This document shows positions 18,097 through 27,897 of a stretch of 63,404 nt of DNA, one piece after another (positions within the stretch are counted from its first letter, which is position 1; every line of letters starts with the position of its first letter). This stretch comes from Methanobacterium sp. UBA279 (lineage in GTDB: Archaea > Methanobacteriota > Methanobacteria > Methanobacteriales > Methanobacteriaceae): positions 6,047 through 69,450 of the forward strand of contig DAQK01000001.1 in NCBI GenBank assembly GCA_002502855.1, given 5' to 3'. The position numbers and the translations under genes are program-made. The notes under the pieces are model-generated. The model searched no databases, was not told where the DNA came from, and saw only the letters and a list, made by a program, of their open reading frames with translations.

Positions 18097-19449
18097 ATGA
18101 AAGTACTGATGATCAACCCCCCTTACAGTTCGTCGAAATACAAGTTCATAGGACTGGTGGCACCGCCTTTAGGTATAGCCTATATAGCTGCCGTGCTGGA
18201 GATGGGTGGAGTTGAAGTTAAGATAATCGATGCCCCTGCAGTGGAAATGGATTACGGAACCATTCAAAGGGAAGTTGCGGGTTATTCCCCTGATGTAGTG
18301 GCCATCACCTCAGTAACCCCCACACTTGAAAGCGCCCTCCAAGTGGCACACATGGCAAAAGAGGCATGCCCTTCTGCATTTATTGTTTTAGGAGGATATC
18401 ATCCCACCTTCACCTACCCGGAACTTCTAAAATACGATTTCATAGACCTGATAGTACGTGGTGAAGGGGAATACACCATGCTGGAAGTGGTGCAGACCCT
18501 CGAAAACGGTGGAGATCTAAGCAAAGTAAAGGGAATTGCTACTCGAGAATTCACCACACCCCTGCGTCCAATGATAGATAATCTGGACAGCCTACCCTAC
18601 CCAGCCAGACACCTGCTCCCCATGGAAGACTACAAAATCATGAACATGAAGCTGCCCATTGGGACTCTGATTTCTGGAAGGGGATGCCCCTATAAGTGTT
18701 CCTTCTGCGCATCCTCTGCTATGCACGGAAATAAGCTAAGGTTAAGGTCATCTACTGGTGTGGTAGATGAGATGGAGCACCTGGTGGATGATCATGATGC
18801 AGAGATGCTGGCCTTCATGGACGACACCTTCTGCCTCAACAAGAAGAGAATAGAAGATATCTGTAATGAGATCAAGGAGCGGAAATTCGAAAACTACTGG
18901 GGATGCACGGCCCGGGTGGACACCATATCTGAGGAACTGCTCACCAAGATGAAGGACGCCGGTTGTATAACCCTATTTCTAGGGGTTGAATCTGCAGATC
19001 AGCAGAACTTGAACGAGTTAAACAAGAACATCACCATCAGCAAGATAAAAAGGACCTTCGAGCTCACCAGGAAGCTTGGTGTTAGAACCATAGCATCCGT
19101 GGTCCTGGGCATGCCCGGGGACACCAGGAAAAGCATAGAAAACACCATAAATTTTGTAAAGAAATTAGAGCCAAACTACGCCATATTCTCACTGGCCACC
19201 CCCTATCCCGGGACAGATTTCTATATGAAATCCAGAGATGAACGATTAATAAAAACCACAGACTGGTCCAAATTCAACCTGCTAACCCCGGTTATTGAAA
19301 CCGTGGACTGCTCACTGGACGAACTTAGAAAGCTGCAAAAAAGGGCTTTTAAAGAATTCTATGCCCGACCAATGTATCTTTTAAGACAAACCTGGATGGA
19401 CGGACCGATACTCTTTAAAACAGCCCTGGCCATTTTAAAGGATATTTAA
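18097..19449 (+). CDS. B12-binding-domain radical SAM protein
   Basis: A 450-residue protein with an N-terminal cobalamin-binding-type Rossmann domain (about 1-150) and a radical SAM domain with the 4Fe-4S cysteines C197, C201 and C204 (GRGCPYKCSFCASS). The GGYHPT and VRGEGEYT blocks are typical of this class, which includes methyltransferases and ring-forming enzymes. Substrate unknown. It resembles the protein at 60180-61631 in length and C-terminal sequence (FYARPMYLL versus FYARPKYLL), so they are paralogues. GAAGGTGGAAAC precedes the ATG. Confidence 0.85.
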   Translation: MKVLMINPPYSSSKYKFIGLVAPPLGIAYIAAVLEMGGVEVKIIDAPAVEMDYGTIQREVAGYSPDVVAITSVTPTLESALQVAHMAKEACPSAFIVLGGYHPTFTYPELLKYDFIDLIVRGEGEYTMLEVVQTLENGGDLSKVKGIATREFTTPLRPMIDNLDSLPYPARHLLPMEDYKIMNMKLPIGTLISGRGCPYKCSFCASSAMHGNKLRLRSSTGVVDEMEHLVDDHDAEMLAFMDDTFCLNKKRIEDICNEIKERKFENYWGCTARVDTISEELLTKMKDAGCITLFLGVESADQQNLNELNKNITISKIKRTFELTRKLGVRTIASVVLGMPGDTRKSIENTINFVKKLEPNYAIFSLATPYPGTDFYMKSRDERLIKTTDWSKFNLLTPVIETVDCSLDELRKLQKRAFKEFYARPMYLLRQTWMDGPILFKTALAILKDI

Positions 19450-19485
19450 CTGGGGAATATCCAAATTTATATTTCCAAAAAAATT

Positions 19486-20275
19486 TTAAAATCCTATTTT
19501 TTCCAGAAATTCCAGGAGATTATGGTTAAATTCTTCAGGGTTTTCCAGGTTGCTCATGTGGCCGGCTTTAGGGATGATTTTAAACTCAGAATTTACTATT
19601 TTATCATGCATCATCTGTGATGAGGAGAGAGGTGTGAAATCATCATGTTCTCCAACCATTATCAGTGTAGGGACTGTGATTTTACCGAGGACGTGCTTCA
19701 TATCCGTCCTGGCCGCCTGGGCAAGGAGCACTCCACAGACAGCCTCTGGTGGAGATGATAAGGCAGTGTTTTGAATTAACTCCACTGCTTCCGGATGCCT
19801 CTTGAAACTGGAACTGGCAAGTATGGTCTCTACAAATTCATCTGCAAAGTTCTCTAGCCCATCTTTTTTTATGGATTCAATGGAATTCTCTCTCCAGTAT
19901 TTGGTTTCGTTAGAATCAGCTTCACTCCTGGCGTCAGATAGTATCATTGCCTTGATTCTATGGGGATATATGTCATAGGCACGTAGAGCTATGGCTCCTC
20001 CCATGGAAAGTCCGCACAGGACGGCCTGGTCGATCTCCAGGTAATCTATTAAGCTCTTAAGATCATCGGCGAACATTTTATAGGTGTACTGAGCGTCACC
20101 GACGTTGCTGAGGCCGTGGCCACGTATATTGTAGGTCACCACACGATAATGCTCTTTAAGAACCAGGATTTGAGGAGTCCATATGGTCTGGTCCAGGGCC
20201 ATGCCATGGATTAAAATTATGGGTAGTTTTATCTGAATCTCCTAAATCCAGGAAATTTAAATCTGGTTCATTCAT
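19486..20275 (-). pseudogene. Alpha/beta hydrolase with an N-terminal frameshift
   Basis: The main frame (from 20202 down) is an alpha/beta hydrolase with the nucleophile elbow GLSMGGAIALRAY and the late GHMSNLENPEEF histidine. The true start is ATG 20275, which has a strong GGGGGGA site upstream and gives MNEPDLNFLDLGDSDK. Continuing into IILIHGMALDQTIW, the oxyanion-hole strand, needs one base fewer in the A4 run (plus-strand T4 at 20227-20230). Without correction the hydrolase would lack its first strand and HG loop. It could be a sequencing error, since the rest is intact. Confidence 0.75.
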
Positions 20276-20349
20276 AAAAAAATCCCCCCATATGATTTTT
20301 TTTGATTAAAATAAAAAAATTTATTAAAAAAATTAGTAAAAATAGAAGC

Positions 20350-21498
20350 TTAATCAATCAAATAAGCCTCTTCTGCTGCTGCCACACCTTCACCCAGGCA
20401 GATGTCCAGGTCAAGCCCTTTGAGGGTCATCTCCAGGGCGGCTATGGTGGTGATGATCTCCCTTTCGGTGATGTTACCCATGTGGCCTATTCGGAACACG
20501 TTTTCTTTAAGGTGGTCCTGGCCTCCGGCTAGCTCTATCCGGTATTTATCCCGCATGGTACCCCGTAACTCTTTGTCAGTTACACCTTTCGGCATCTTAA
20601 TGGCGGTGACTGTGTTTGAAGAAACCTCTGGTTGGGCGAATAATTCCAGACCCAGGGCTTTAATCGCGTTTCTGGTGGCCAGGGCAGCTAACTGGTGTCT
20701 TTTCACCCGGCTTTCCAGTCCTTCTTCCATCACTGCATTTAAGGCTTCGCGCATGGCGTACATCAATGACACGGATGGTGTGTAGGGTGTCTCTGGGGGT
20801 GTGCCCGATCCACTCTTACGGTACCTTTTCATATCCAGATAATAGGTGCTGGTTGGGGTTTTATCCACCACTTTCCAGGCCTCCTCGCTTAATGTTATAG
20901 CGGCCATGCCCGGTGGGGCGGCCAGACATTTCTGGGAGCCGGTAACACAGATATCGATGTTATAACCATCTACAAAGACATCATCTCCCCCCAGGGAGGA
21001 AACGGTGTCCACCACGTAGAGGGCATCAAAATCATTAACGATCTTTCCCACTTCTTCTATGGGATTGGTAACTCCAGTTGAGGTCTCGTTGTGGACTATG
21101 GTCACTGCCTTGATGTCATCTTCCTCTTCCAGGATGTACTTCACATCTTCAGGATCCACACCATGTCCCCATTCCACCTCAAGTTCTGTTGGTACTGCTC
21201 CGTGGACTTCGGCTATCTGCATAAATCTCTGGCCGAACTTTCCACCAACGATGTTCAGAACTTTATCGCCTTTATCCAGTACGCTCGAAAGCGCTGCTTC
21301 CATGGCCGCAGTTCCAGAACCAGTCAATATATAGGATTGATTTTCGGTCTGGAAAACTTCAGACATCATTTCTGTGGTTTCGGTTATTATTTCACCGAAC
21401 ACTGCGCTTCTATGATTCACTATATTCTCAGACATAGCTTTTAAGACCCGGGGAGCCACTCTGGTAGGCCCCGGTATCATGAGCAACGTCTCATTCAT
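20350..21498 (-). CDS. Class V aminotransferase (serine/alanine-glyoxylate type)
   Basis: A 382-residue PLP enzyme of the alanine-glyoxylate/serine-pyruvate family. It opens with LLMIPGPTRVAPRVL, has SGTAAMEAALS, and the PLP lysine lies in VTGSQKCLAAPPG. Methanogen homologues transfer amino groups between small amino and oxo acids; the exact pair cannot be told here. GGAGG lies 10 bases before the ATG. It is divergent from mptE, with about 65 bases between the starts. Confidence 0.9.
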   Translation of the reverse strand: MNETLLMIPGPTRVAPRVLKAMSENIVNHRSAVFGEIITETTEMMSEVFQTENQSYILTGSGTAAMEAALSSVLDKGDKVLNIVGGKFGQRFMQIAEVHGAVPTELEVEWGHGVDPEDVKYILEEEDDIKAVTIVHNETSTGVTNPIEEVGKIVNDFDALYVVDTVSSLGGDDVFVDGYNIDICVTGSQKCLAAPPGMAAITLSEEAWKVVDKTPTSTYYLDMKRYRKSGSGTPPETPYTPSVSLMYAMREALNAVMEEGLESRVKRHQLAALATRNAIKALGLELFAQPEVSSNTVTAIKMPKGVTDKELRGTMRDKYRIELAGGQDHLKENVFRIGHMGNITEREIITTIAALEMTLKGLDLDICLGEGVAAAEEAYLID

Positions 21499-21564
21499 TC
21501 TAAAAAACCTCCAAATTATGTAACTTAAAAAACTTTATTAATTTGGATATTATTATCCTATCTT

Positions 21565-22311
21565 ATGAACCTTGCTATATGGTTGTCTTGGTATGAAGAT
21601 CTACTGGAAGACTTCGGTTTCAGTAAACAGAAGGATGAAGAATCAGCTAAATTGCTCGAGAAACTTTTAGAATCATATGGGGGATTGAAAGCGGAAGATA
21701 TTCCCATGCAAAAGGAAGTTATTGTCTTTGGAGCCGGACCGTCCATTAAAAGTAACATCAAAGAGATTAAAAATTTAAACCTATCTGAATACACCCTGAT
21801 ATCTGCTGATGGGGCCACCACGGCACTGTTAGAGGAAGATATAGTTCCTGATATCATTGTTACAGATTTGGATGGTGATATGGATGATATCATCTGCGCC
21901 AACCATAAAGGTGCATTCCTGGTGGTGCATGCCCATGGAGATAATATGGAGAAATTGAAAAAGTATGTACCTCGCCTAAATCGTATGTTAGGCACCACAC
22001 AGAGCACACCCCTGAATAACGTTTATAATTTTGGTGGTTTTACAGATGGGGATCGGGCCATATTTTTGGCAGTTGAATTAGGAGCCGAGTACATCATCTT
22101 AGCGGGTATGGATTTTGGTAAGGAGGTTACCAGATACTCCAGACCAGCCATGACTGAACCGGAAGGTCAGGCAGATGAAATTAAAGAGTTGAAGCTTAAA
22201 TACGCCAAGAAGTTGGTGGAGTGGGTGGCAGAAAACGAGGATGTGACCCTCTTAAACCTCTCCCATGGTGAAAAGTTAGAGGGTGTTCTGGCGTTCGTTT
22301 TAGTTGATTAG
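21565..22311 (+). CDS. mptE: 6-hydroxymethyl-7,8-dihydropterin pyrophosphokinase MptE
   Basis: A 248-residue archaeal DUF115/MptE protein. Core motifs are FGAGPSI, ISADGATTALLE, IVTDLDGD and the later AGMDFGKE. MptE transfers pyrophosphate from ATP to the hydroxymethylpterin precursor of tetrahydromethanopterin, the one-carbon carrier of methanogenesis. No clear ribosome site precedes the ATG, so the transcript may be leaderless. Family assignment is firm. Confidence 0.88.
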   Translation: MNLAIWLSWYEDLLEDFGFSKQKDEESAKLLEKLLESYGGLKAEDIPMQKEVIVFGAGPSIKSNIKEIKNLNLSEYTLISADGATTALLEEDIVPDIIVTDLDGDMDDIICANHKGAFLVVHAHGDNMEKLKKYVPRLNRMLGTTQSTPLNNVYNFGGFTDGDRAIFLAVELGAEYIILAGMDFGKEVTRYSRPAMTEPEGQADEIKELKLKYAKKLVEWVAENEDVTLLNLSHGEKLEGVLAFVLVD

Positions 22312-22413
22312 GCTTACTGGAGTTGAATAAAATTTATCTGCATCGGGAGGTTCAAATTATATATATAATCTCCAACAAAAGGTTTTTAATTAGTAATGGT
22401 GGGAGATACTCCA

Positions 22414-23535
22414 ATGTCTATAGATGATATTTTAATGCATGATGAAACCATCTTCCGGGATATCAGGGTCTTTAACCCGGATTATGTGCCGGACAAATTT
22501 TTACACCGGGAATCCCAGATGGAAGCACTCACCCTATGTCTAAGACCGGCATTAAGGGGTGGGAAATTGATGAATGCTGTGGTGGTTGGCTCATGTGCAA
22601 CAGGAAAAACCACGGCGATAAAAAAACTTTTCGAGAAGGTTGAGGAGTATTCAGATAGAATTATATGCGTATACATCAACTGCCAGCTGCATACCACCCG
22701 TTACAACATATTTTCACAGATCTACCAGAAGATGTTCGGACATCTGCCCCCGGAGACAGGTATTCCCGTATCCCGGATCTACGAGAAGATCATGAAACAC
22801 CTTAAAAACAACGACCAGGCACTGATGGTCGCCCTGGACGATGTCGACCACTTATTCCACAGTAAAAATGCTAATAAAATATTTTATGATATCTTACGGG
22901 CCTATGAAGAATTTGAAGGCGTTAGAACCGGATTATTTGCCGTTATATCAGATATAGAATTCAGGTATATCTTGGATAAGAATGTTAACTCTATTTTTAT
23001 CCCCAAGGAGATAGTCTTCAATCCCTACACTTACAATGAGATAAGGGATATATTAAAGGAGAGAGTTAAAGCTGGATTCTATCCAGACGTAATTTCGGAG
23101 GAAATACTGGACGAAGTTGCAGAAGAAACCAGTTCCATTGGAGATTTAAGGGTGGGAATAGACCTTTTAGGGCTCCTGGGTAATATTGCAGAGGCAGACG
23201 CATCAAGGACCATAGAAGAAACGCACCTCCAGACTGCACTTCAAAGTAGCAGTTCCATCAGCCTGAAAAATACCCTGGAAAACTTATCGGAAAAGGAAAG
23301 AACACTCCTGGAACTCATAATAGAATCAGAGGACCAGCAGTTAATTGCTGGAAACCTCTACAAGAATTTAAATGATAAAAAACCCTTAAGTTATGCTTCA
23401 TTCGACCGTTTACTTAATAAACTGGAATTTTTACGACTCATAGATATTAAATTCACTGGTAAAGGCAGTAAGGGCAATGCACGGGTTATAGTGTTAAGGT
23501 TCCATCCCCAAGAAATAAATAAATGCATGGTTTAG
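22414..23535 (+). CDS. cdc6: Orc1/Cdc6 replication initiator
   Basis: About 373 residues of an AAA+ ATPase with a C-terminal winged helix, the archaeal Orc1/Cdc6 layout. Walker A is GSCATGKTTA and Walker B is ALDDVDHL; the sensor-2 region (IGDLRVGIDLL) follows. It binds origin sequences and loads the MCM helicase. ATG 22414 is preferred over ATG 22396 because GGTGGGAG lies upstream. Such genes often sit beside an origin, but I could not identify repeated origin-recognition boxes in the short flanks. Confidence 0.9.
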   Translation: MSIDDILMHDETIFRDIRVFNPDYVPDKFLHRESQMEALTLCLRPALRGGKLMNAVVVGSCATGKTTAIKKLFEKVEEYSDRIICVYINCQLHTTRYNIFSQIYQKMFGHLPPETGIPVSRIYEKIMKHLKNNDQALMVALDDVDHLFHSKNANKIFYDILRAYEEFEGVRTGLFAVISDIEFRYILDKNVNSIFIPKEIVFNPYTYNEIRDILKERVKAGFYPDVISEEILDEVAEETSSIGDLRVGIDLLGLLGNIAEADASRTIEETHLQTALQSSSSISLKNTLENLSEKERTLLELIIESEDQQLIAGNLYKNLNDKKPLSYASFDRLLNKLEFLRLIDIKFTGKGSKGNARVIVLRFHPQEINKCMV

Positions 23536-23615
23536 GGATAATATGGCTTGGGGGTAAGTAAATGGTCTCTTGGGGATTACCTTAAGTTTAGTTTCACAGG
23601 GGAATGTTTTAAGTC

Positions 23616-23798
23616 TTAGATGGTGGCTGGGAAGTTGGAATTGGGAAGTGCAGCCACACCAAGTACACTGAAGACCAGTACCAGGATGATTAACCCGATA
23701 AAGACACAGGACTTAGTATCAAAATATCTATGAAAGTTCAAGTAGTTCAGTTCTTCTGGTTTCTTTCGGAGATCTGGGATAGAATTTCTGTTTTGCAT
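23616..23798 (-). CDS. Small single-pass membrane protein
   Basis: A 60-residue protein with a polar N-terminus (about 30 residues) and one transmembrane helix (CVFIGLIILVLVFSVLGVAA). A strong ribosome site (AGGAGG) lies 7 bases before ATG 23798, which supports real coding. Function unknown. Confidence 0.65.
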   Translation of the reverse strand: MQNRNSIPDLRKKPEELNYLNFHRYFDTKSCVFIGLIILVLVFSVLGVAALPNSNFPATI

Positions 23799-23951
23799 TT
23801 TTTTGCCTCCTAATTATAAAAGTCCCATGAAACTATTTAAAAAAAAAGTTAGAGAGCATTTGAGAAGTAATCAGAGACATCACTAGGTTTTTTATCTAAT
23901 ATTTACAGACAGTACAAGTGATGGAATAAAAAAAATTTACAAAATGAAACT

Positions 23952-24404
23952 ATGAATTATAGAAAAGAAACTATGAATTTAGAGAAAAAATTCGAATTCT
24001 TCGATGTAACCGCCGATGTCGGCATCCGTGCCTATGGAAAAACCCTGGAAGAGGCCTTCGAGAATGCAGCCCTGGCCATGTTTGAAGTGATGACAGACAC
24101 ATCACGTATCAACCCGTCAACCCGGAAATATATAGAAATTGAATCTGAAGATACATCTGCACTCCTTTATGACTGGTTATCCGAGTTAATATTCCTCCAT
24201 GACTCAGAAAACCTCATATTCTCCCGGTTTGAAATCCGCATATCCCGGAGGGGAGATACCTATCTACTAAAGGGATCGGTACAGGGTGAAGCCTTCAATC
24301 TGGATAAACATGAAAGCCGGGAGGATGTGAAGGCCGTAACCTACCATCTCATGGATATCAGGGAAGAAAACGGTTTCATGTTGCAGGTTATCCTGGATAC
24401 CTGA
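23952..24404 (+). CDS. Archease
   Basis: A 150-residue archease. The typical FFDVTADVGIRAYGKTLEEA start, LLYDWLSELIFLHDSE and the C-terminal KAVTYHLM are all present. Archease activates the RNA ligase RtcB by helping its guanylylation and turnover. RtcB is the next gene, 167 bases downstream on the same strand. ATG 23973 (MNLEKKF) is an alternative start. Confidence 0.92.
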   Translation: MNYRKETMNLEKKFEFFDVTADVGIRAYGKTLEEAFENAALAMFEVMTDTSRINPSTRKYIEIESEDTSALLYDWLSELIFLHDSENLIFSRFEIRISRRGDTYLLKGSVQGEAFNLDKHESREDVKAVTYHLMDIREENGFMLQVILDT

Positions 24405-24571
24405 AAGGGCAGGTTTAGACAAAACTAATAATTTTAATTTTCATTCAATAGAAAATAATAAGTCCAAATTTAACAAAATAATGATATGGCGGATAATGGT
24501 ACAAATTTAATGTATACAAATTTAGATGTTCTTTTTATGAATTGAAATCCTGATTTACTGGGTGACCAATT

Positions 24572-26020
24572 ATGGGAAATGAAGATGAATTAAATAAGGT
24601 AAGAGAATGTGTATGGGAGATACCTACCAATTATAAGAAGGGTATGCGTGTCCCCGGAAGAGTCTATCTAGATGATAAATCAATCATGACCGTAGAGAAA
24701 GGAGCACTGGATCAGGTGGCCAACGTGGCCTGCCTACCAGGAATACAGAAATTTTCCATAGGACTTCCAGATATACACTTCGGATACGGGTTCAGCATTG
24801 GGGGAGTGGCTGCATTCAGCACCCGGACAGGTGTAATTAGTCCCGGTGGGGTTGGATTCGACATCAACTGTGGTGTCCGTTTCTTAAAGACCAACCTGAC
24901 TGAATCCGAGGTGAAGCCAAAGATCAAAGAACTGGTAGATGTTCTCTTTAAGAATGTACCATCCGGACTGGGAAGTAAAGGAAAGATAAGGCTCAAACCA
25001 GGTGAAATCGATGATGTACTGAATCTCGGCGCTCAATGGGCCGTTGAAAATGATTATGGTTGGGAGAAAGATCTGGAACACCTGGAAGAAGGAGGCCGAA
25101 TGGAAGCTGCAAATGCAGATAAAGTATCTGATAAAGCTAAAAAGAGGGGAATACCCCAGTTAGGCTCACTTGGTTCAGGAAACCACTTCCTGGAGGTGCA
25201 GCGGATAGACGAAATATTCGATGATGAAACAGCCCGCACCTTCGGACTGGACAAATGTGAAGTAACGGTGATGATCCACACCGGTTCCCGGGGATGCGGT
25301 CACCAGATCTGCTCCGACTACCTCCGGGTGATGGATAAATCAGCAAAAAGATACAAAATCGACCTACCAGACAGACAGCTTGCCTGCGCACCGGTAGACT
25401 CACCAGAGGCCCAGGATTACTTCCAGGCCATGGCCGCCGGTGCCAACTTCGCCTGGACCAACCGGCAGATGATAGTCCACTGGGTGAGGGAATCCTTCGA
25501 ACAGGTGTTTAAACAGACTGCTGAGGATATGGACATGAACATAGTCTATGACGTAGCTCACAACATAGCTAAGAGGGAAGTCCATAATATAAATGGAAGA
25601 GACACTGAAGTTTTCGTCCACCGTAAAGGCGCTACTCGTGCCTTCGGACCGGGACGCAAAGAGATACCCAAAGAGTACCGGGCAGCGGGACAGCCAGTAC
25701 TCATACCAGGTACCATGGGCACATCCTCCTATATTCTACGGGGAACTGACACGGCTATGGAGGAGACCTTCGGCTCCACAGCGCACGGTGCCGGCCGTAA
25801 GATGAGCCGGGCAGGGGCTAAAAGAACCTACAGTGGAGAAGAAGTTAAAAAATCACTGGAAACCAGGGGAATTGCTATTAAAGCCACTTCCATGCCCATA
25901 GTTGCTGAAGAAGCCCCTGGGGCATATAAAGATGTTGACGAAGTGGTTAAAACAACCCACGATGCCGGTATATCCCTCCTGGTTGCTAGGATGGTGCCTT
26001 TAGGCGTGGCCAAGGGATGA
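24572..26020 (+). CDS. rtcB: tRNA-splicing ligase RtcB
   Basis: A 482-residue RtcB with no intein or insertion. Metal and GMP sites are visible: FDINCGVRFL with the Mn-binding cysteine, GSGNHFLEVQ, HTGSRGCGHQ and the guanylylated histidine region STAHGAGRKMSR. The enzyme joins 2',3'-cyclic phosphate and 5'-OH RNA ends in tRNA splicing and repair. It follows its activator archease. It has its own promoter region of about 165 AT-rich bases. Confidence 0.95.
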   Translation: MGNEDELNKVRECVWEIPTNYKKGMRVPGRVYLDDKSIMTVEKGALDQVANVACLPGIQKFSIGLPDIHFGYGFSIGGVAAFSTRTGVISPGGVGFDINCGVRFLKTNLTESEVKPKIKELVDVLFKNVPSGLGSKGKIRLKPGEIDDVLNLGAQWAVENDYGWEKDLEHLEEGGRMEAANADKVSDKAKKRGIPQLGSLGSGNHFLEVQRIDEIFDDETARTFGLDKCEVTVMIHTGSRGCGHQICSDYLRVMDKSAKRYKIDLPDRQLACAPVDSPEAQDYFQAMAAGANFAWTNRQMIVHWVRESFEQVFKQTAEDMDMNIVYDVAHNIAKREVHNINGRDTEVFVHRKGATRAFGPGRKEIPKEYRAAGQPVLIPGTMGTSSYILRGTDTAMEETFGSTAHGAGRKMSRAGAKRTYSGEEVKKSLETRGIAIKATSMPIVAEEAPGAYKDVDEVVKTTHDAGISLLVARMVPLGVAKG

Positions 26021-26102
26021 GCTAGCCAGGGATAGTTAATTTATTTAATAGGAAATAATCAAATTAAAATTTAATAGAATCTATTTAAGGGAGAATTTTA
26101 CT

Positions 26103-26894
26103 TTGACAATCGGAATAATCGGTGGAACCGGGATATACGAGATAGTGGAACTGGGGGAAGACGCAGAAAAGAAGGTGGTGGAAACCCCTTATGGACCCTC
26201 ACCAGAGATGATTCTTTTCAAATTACATGATAGGGAGGTGGTGTTCATGTCCAGACATGAAGTGGGGCATGCCAACCCGCCCCACATGATAAATTACCGG
26301 GCGAATATTTGGGCCCTGAAAGAGATGGGTGTAGAAAGGATAATGGCCACCAATGCCGTGGGTTCTCTGGATTTATCCATTAGACCCGGTGATCTGGTGG
26401 TGCCCCATGATTTTTTAGACTTCACCAGGATGAGGAAAAGCACGTTCTACGATGATCGAGTGGTTCATGTGGATGTTACAGAGCCCTACTGCCCCGAGTT
26501 AAGGGATATTTTAATCTCCTCGGGCCAGGTTATAGGGGAGGGTATCTACATATGTACGGAAGGCCCACGTTTCGAGACGGCTGCAGAGATACAGATGTAC
26601 CGCCGTTTAGGGGGGACCGTGGTGGGTATGACTGGTCTGCCGGAAGCTGTACTTGCCAGAGAGTTAGAAATGTGTTATACCAGTATATGTACGGTGTCCA
26701 ATTATGGAGCCTCCATATCACCAGATAAACTGACCATAGATGAGGTTTTTGAGGAAGTGGAGAAGAAGAGGCCGGTTTTAATTGGACTCATCTCAGATTC
26801 GGTTTCCAAAATCCCGGAAAACTGTTCCTGTCCCTGTGGAGATGCACTGAATGGGGCAGAAGTGAAACCTACACTTGAATCTGAAGATTTATAA
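26103..26894 (+). CDS. mtnP: S-methyl-5'-thioadenosine/thioinosine phosphorylase
   Basis: A 263-residue purine-nucleoside phosphorylase of the MTA branch. Motifs include IGIIGGTGIYE (phosphate loop), MSRHEVGHANPPHMINYRAN, TNAVGSL and GMTGLPEAVLARE. It releases adenine, or hypoxanthine in methanogens that first deaminate MTA, from methylthio-nucleosides. The close CxCPC near the C-terminus is a known feature of thermostable members. Start is TTG 26103 with GGGAGAATT upstream. Confidence 0.88.
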   Translation: MTIGIIGGTGIYEIVELGEDAEKKVVETPYGPSPEMILFKLHDREVVFMSRHEVGHANPPHMINYRANIWALKEMGVERIMATNAVGSLDLSIRPGDLVVPHDFLDFTRMRKSTFYDDRVVHVDVTEPYCPELRDILISSGQVIGEGIYICTEGPRFETAAEIQMYRRLGGTVVGMTGLPEAVLARELEMCYTSICTVSNYGASISPDKLTIDEVFEEVEKKRPVLIGLISDSVSKIPENCSCPCGDALNGAEVKPTLESEDL

Positions 26895-26965
26895 TTAATA
26901 AAGAGATATTAGTCTAAGGAGTTTTCAAGGTAATTAGTAATTAATTTTTTTTTGAGGGACTATCC

Positions 26966-27880
26966 ATGTTGAATGAATTACAGAAGGAAATAATACAACT
27001 TAAAAAGGATAAAAATGCCATTATCCTGGCCCATAACTATCAAACAGGAGATATACAGGAAGTGGCTGATTTTCTCGGCGATTCACTGGAGCTGTGTATT
27101 AAAACATCGGAGATAACCGACTCTGACCTGGTGGTTTTCTGTGGTGTGGATTTTATGGCGGAAACAGCGGCTATATTGAATCCGGAAAAGAAGATTATCA
27201 TGCCTGATAGGGAAGCGGAATGCCCCATGGCTCACATGCTCCCGGCAGAGGAATTAAGGAAGGCTAAAGAAAAGTATCCTGATGCTGCAGTTGTCCTGTA
27301 TGTTAATACCCTGGCTGAAGCTAAAGCAGAAGCGGATATACTGTGCACATCCTCCAATGCAGTGACTGTGGTGGAAAGCCTATCTGAAGATCGGATCCTC
27401 TTTGGTCCGGATATGAATCTGGCGGGCTTCGTTGCCCGTCAGGTGGATAAGGAGATAATCCCCATACCGGAAGAGGGCCATTGCTATGTTCATAAGATGT
27501 TCCACACGGGAGACGTAGCATTTGCCAGGGAGAAGTATCCTGATGCAGTGCTGGTGGTCCATCCAGAATGTGATTTGGAGGTTCAAGATGAGGCAGATGC
27601 AGTGTTAAGTACTGGGGGTATGATGCGATATGTGTCCGAATCAGACAGGCAGACTTTTATTATAGGTACCGAGGTGGACTTGGTGACTCGTCTGAGACGG
27701 GAAAACCCGGATAAAACCATAGTGCCACTTTTGAGTGAAGCCATCTGTGAAAATATGAAGCTACATACCCTGGAGAAGGTGAAAAACTCCCTCATAAACG
27801 AGGAATATGTGGTGTCTGTAGATGAAGAGATAGCAGATAAAGCCAGGAAAGCTGTGGAGCGAATGCTCCAGGTATCCTAA
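26966..27880 (+). CDS. nadA: Quinolinate synthase NadA
   Basis: A 304-residue 4Fe-4S quinolinate synthase. The typical ILAHNYQTGDIQEVADFLGD start, VVFCGVDFMAETAAIL, HPEC and the final SEAICENMKLHTLEKV (third iron-sulfur cysteine) are present. It condenses iminoaspartate with dihydroxyacetone phosphate in NAD synthesis. NadB/NadX and NadC are not in the window. Start ATG 26966 has GAGGGACT upstream. Confidence 0.93.
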   Translation: MLNELQKEIIQLKKDKNAIILAHNYQTGDIQEVADFLGDSLELCIKTSEITDSDLVVFCGVDFMAETAAILNPEKKIIMPDREAECPMAHMLPAEELRKAKEKYPDAAVVLYVNTLAEAKAEADILCTSSNAVTVVESLSEDRILFGPDMNLAGFVARQVDKEIIPIPEEGHCYVHKMFHTGDVAFAREKYPDAVLVVHPECDLEVQDEADAVLSTGGMMRYVSESDRQTFIIGTEVDLVTRLRRENPDKTIVPLLSEAICENMKLHTLEKVKNSLINEEYVVSVDEEIADKARKAVERMLQVS

Positions 27881-27897
27881 GAAGATATTCTATTTTA

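Noticed and set aside
22312..23950. Replication origin beside cdc6
   Set aside because: The flanks are short and I found only single, weak matches to origin boxes and no repeated or inverted set.
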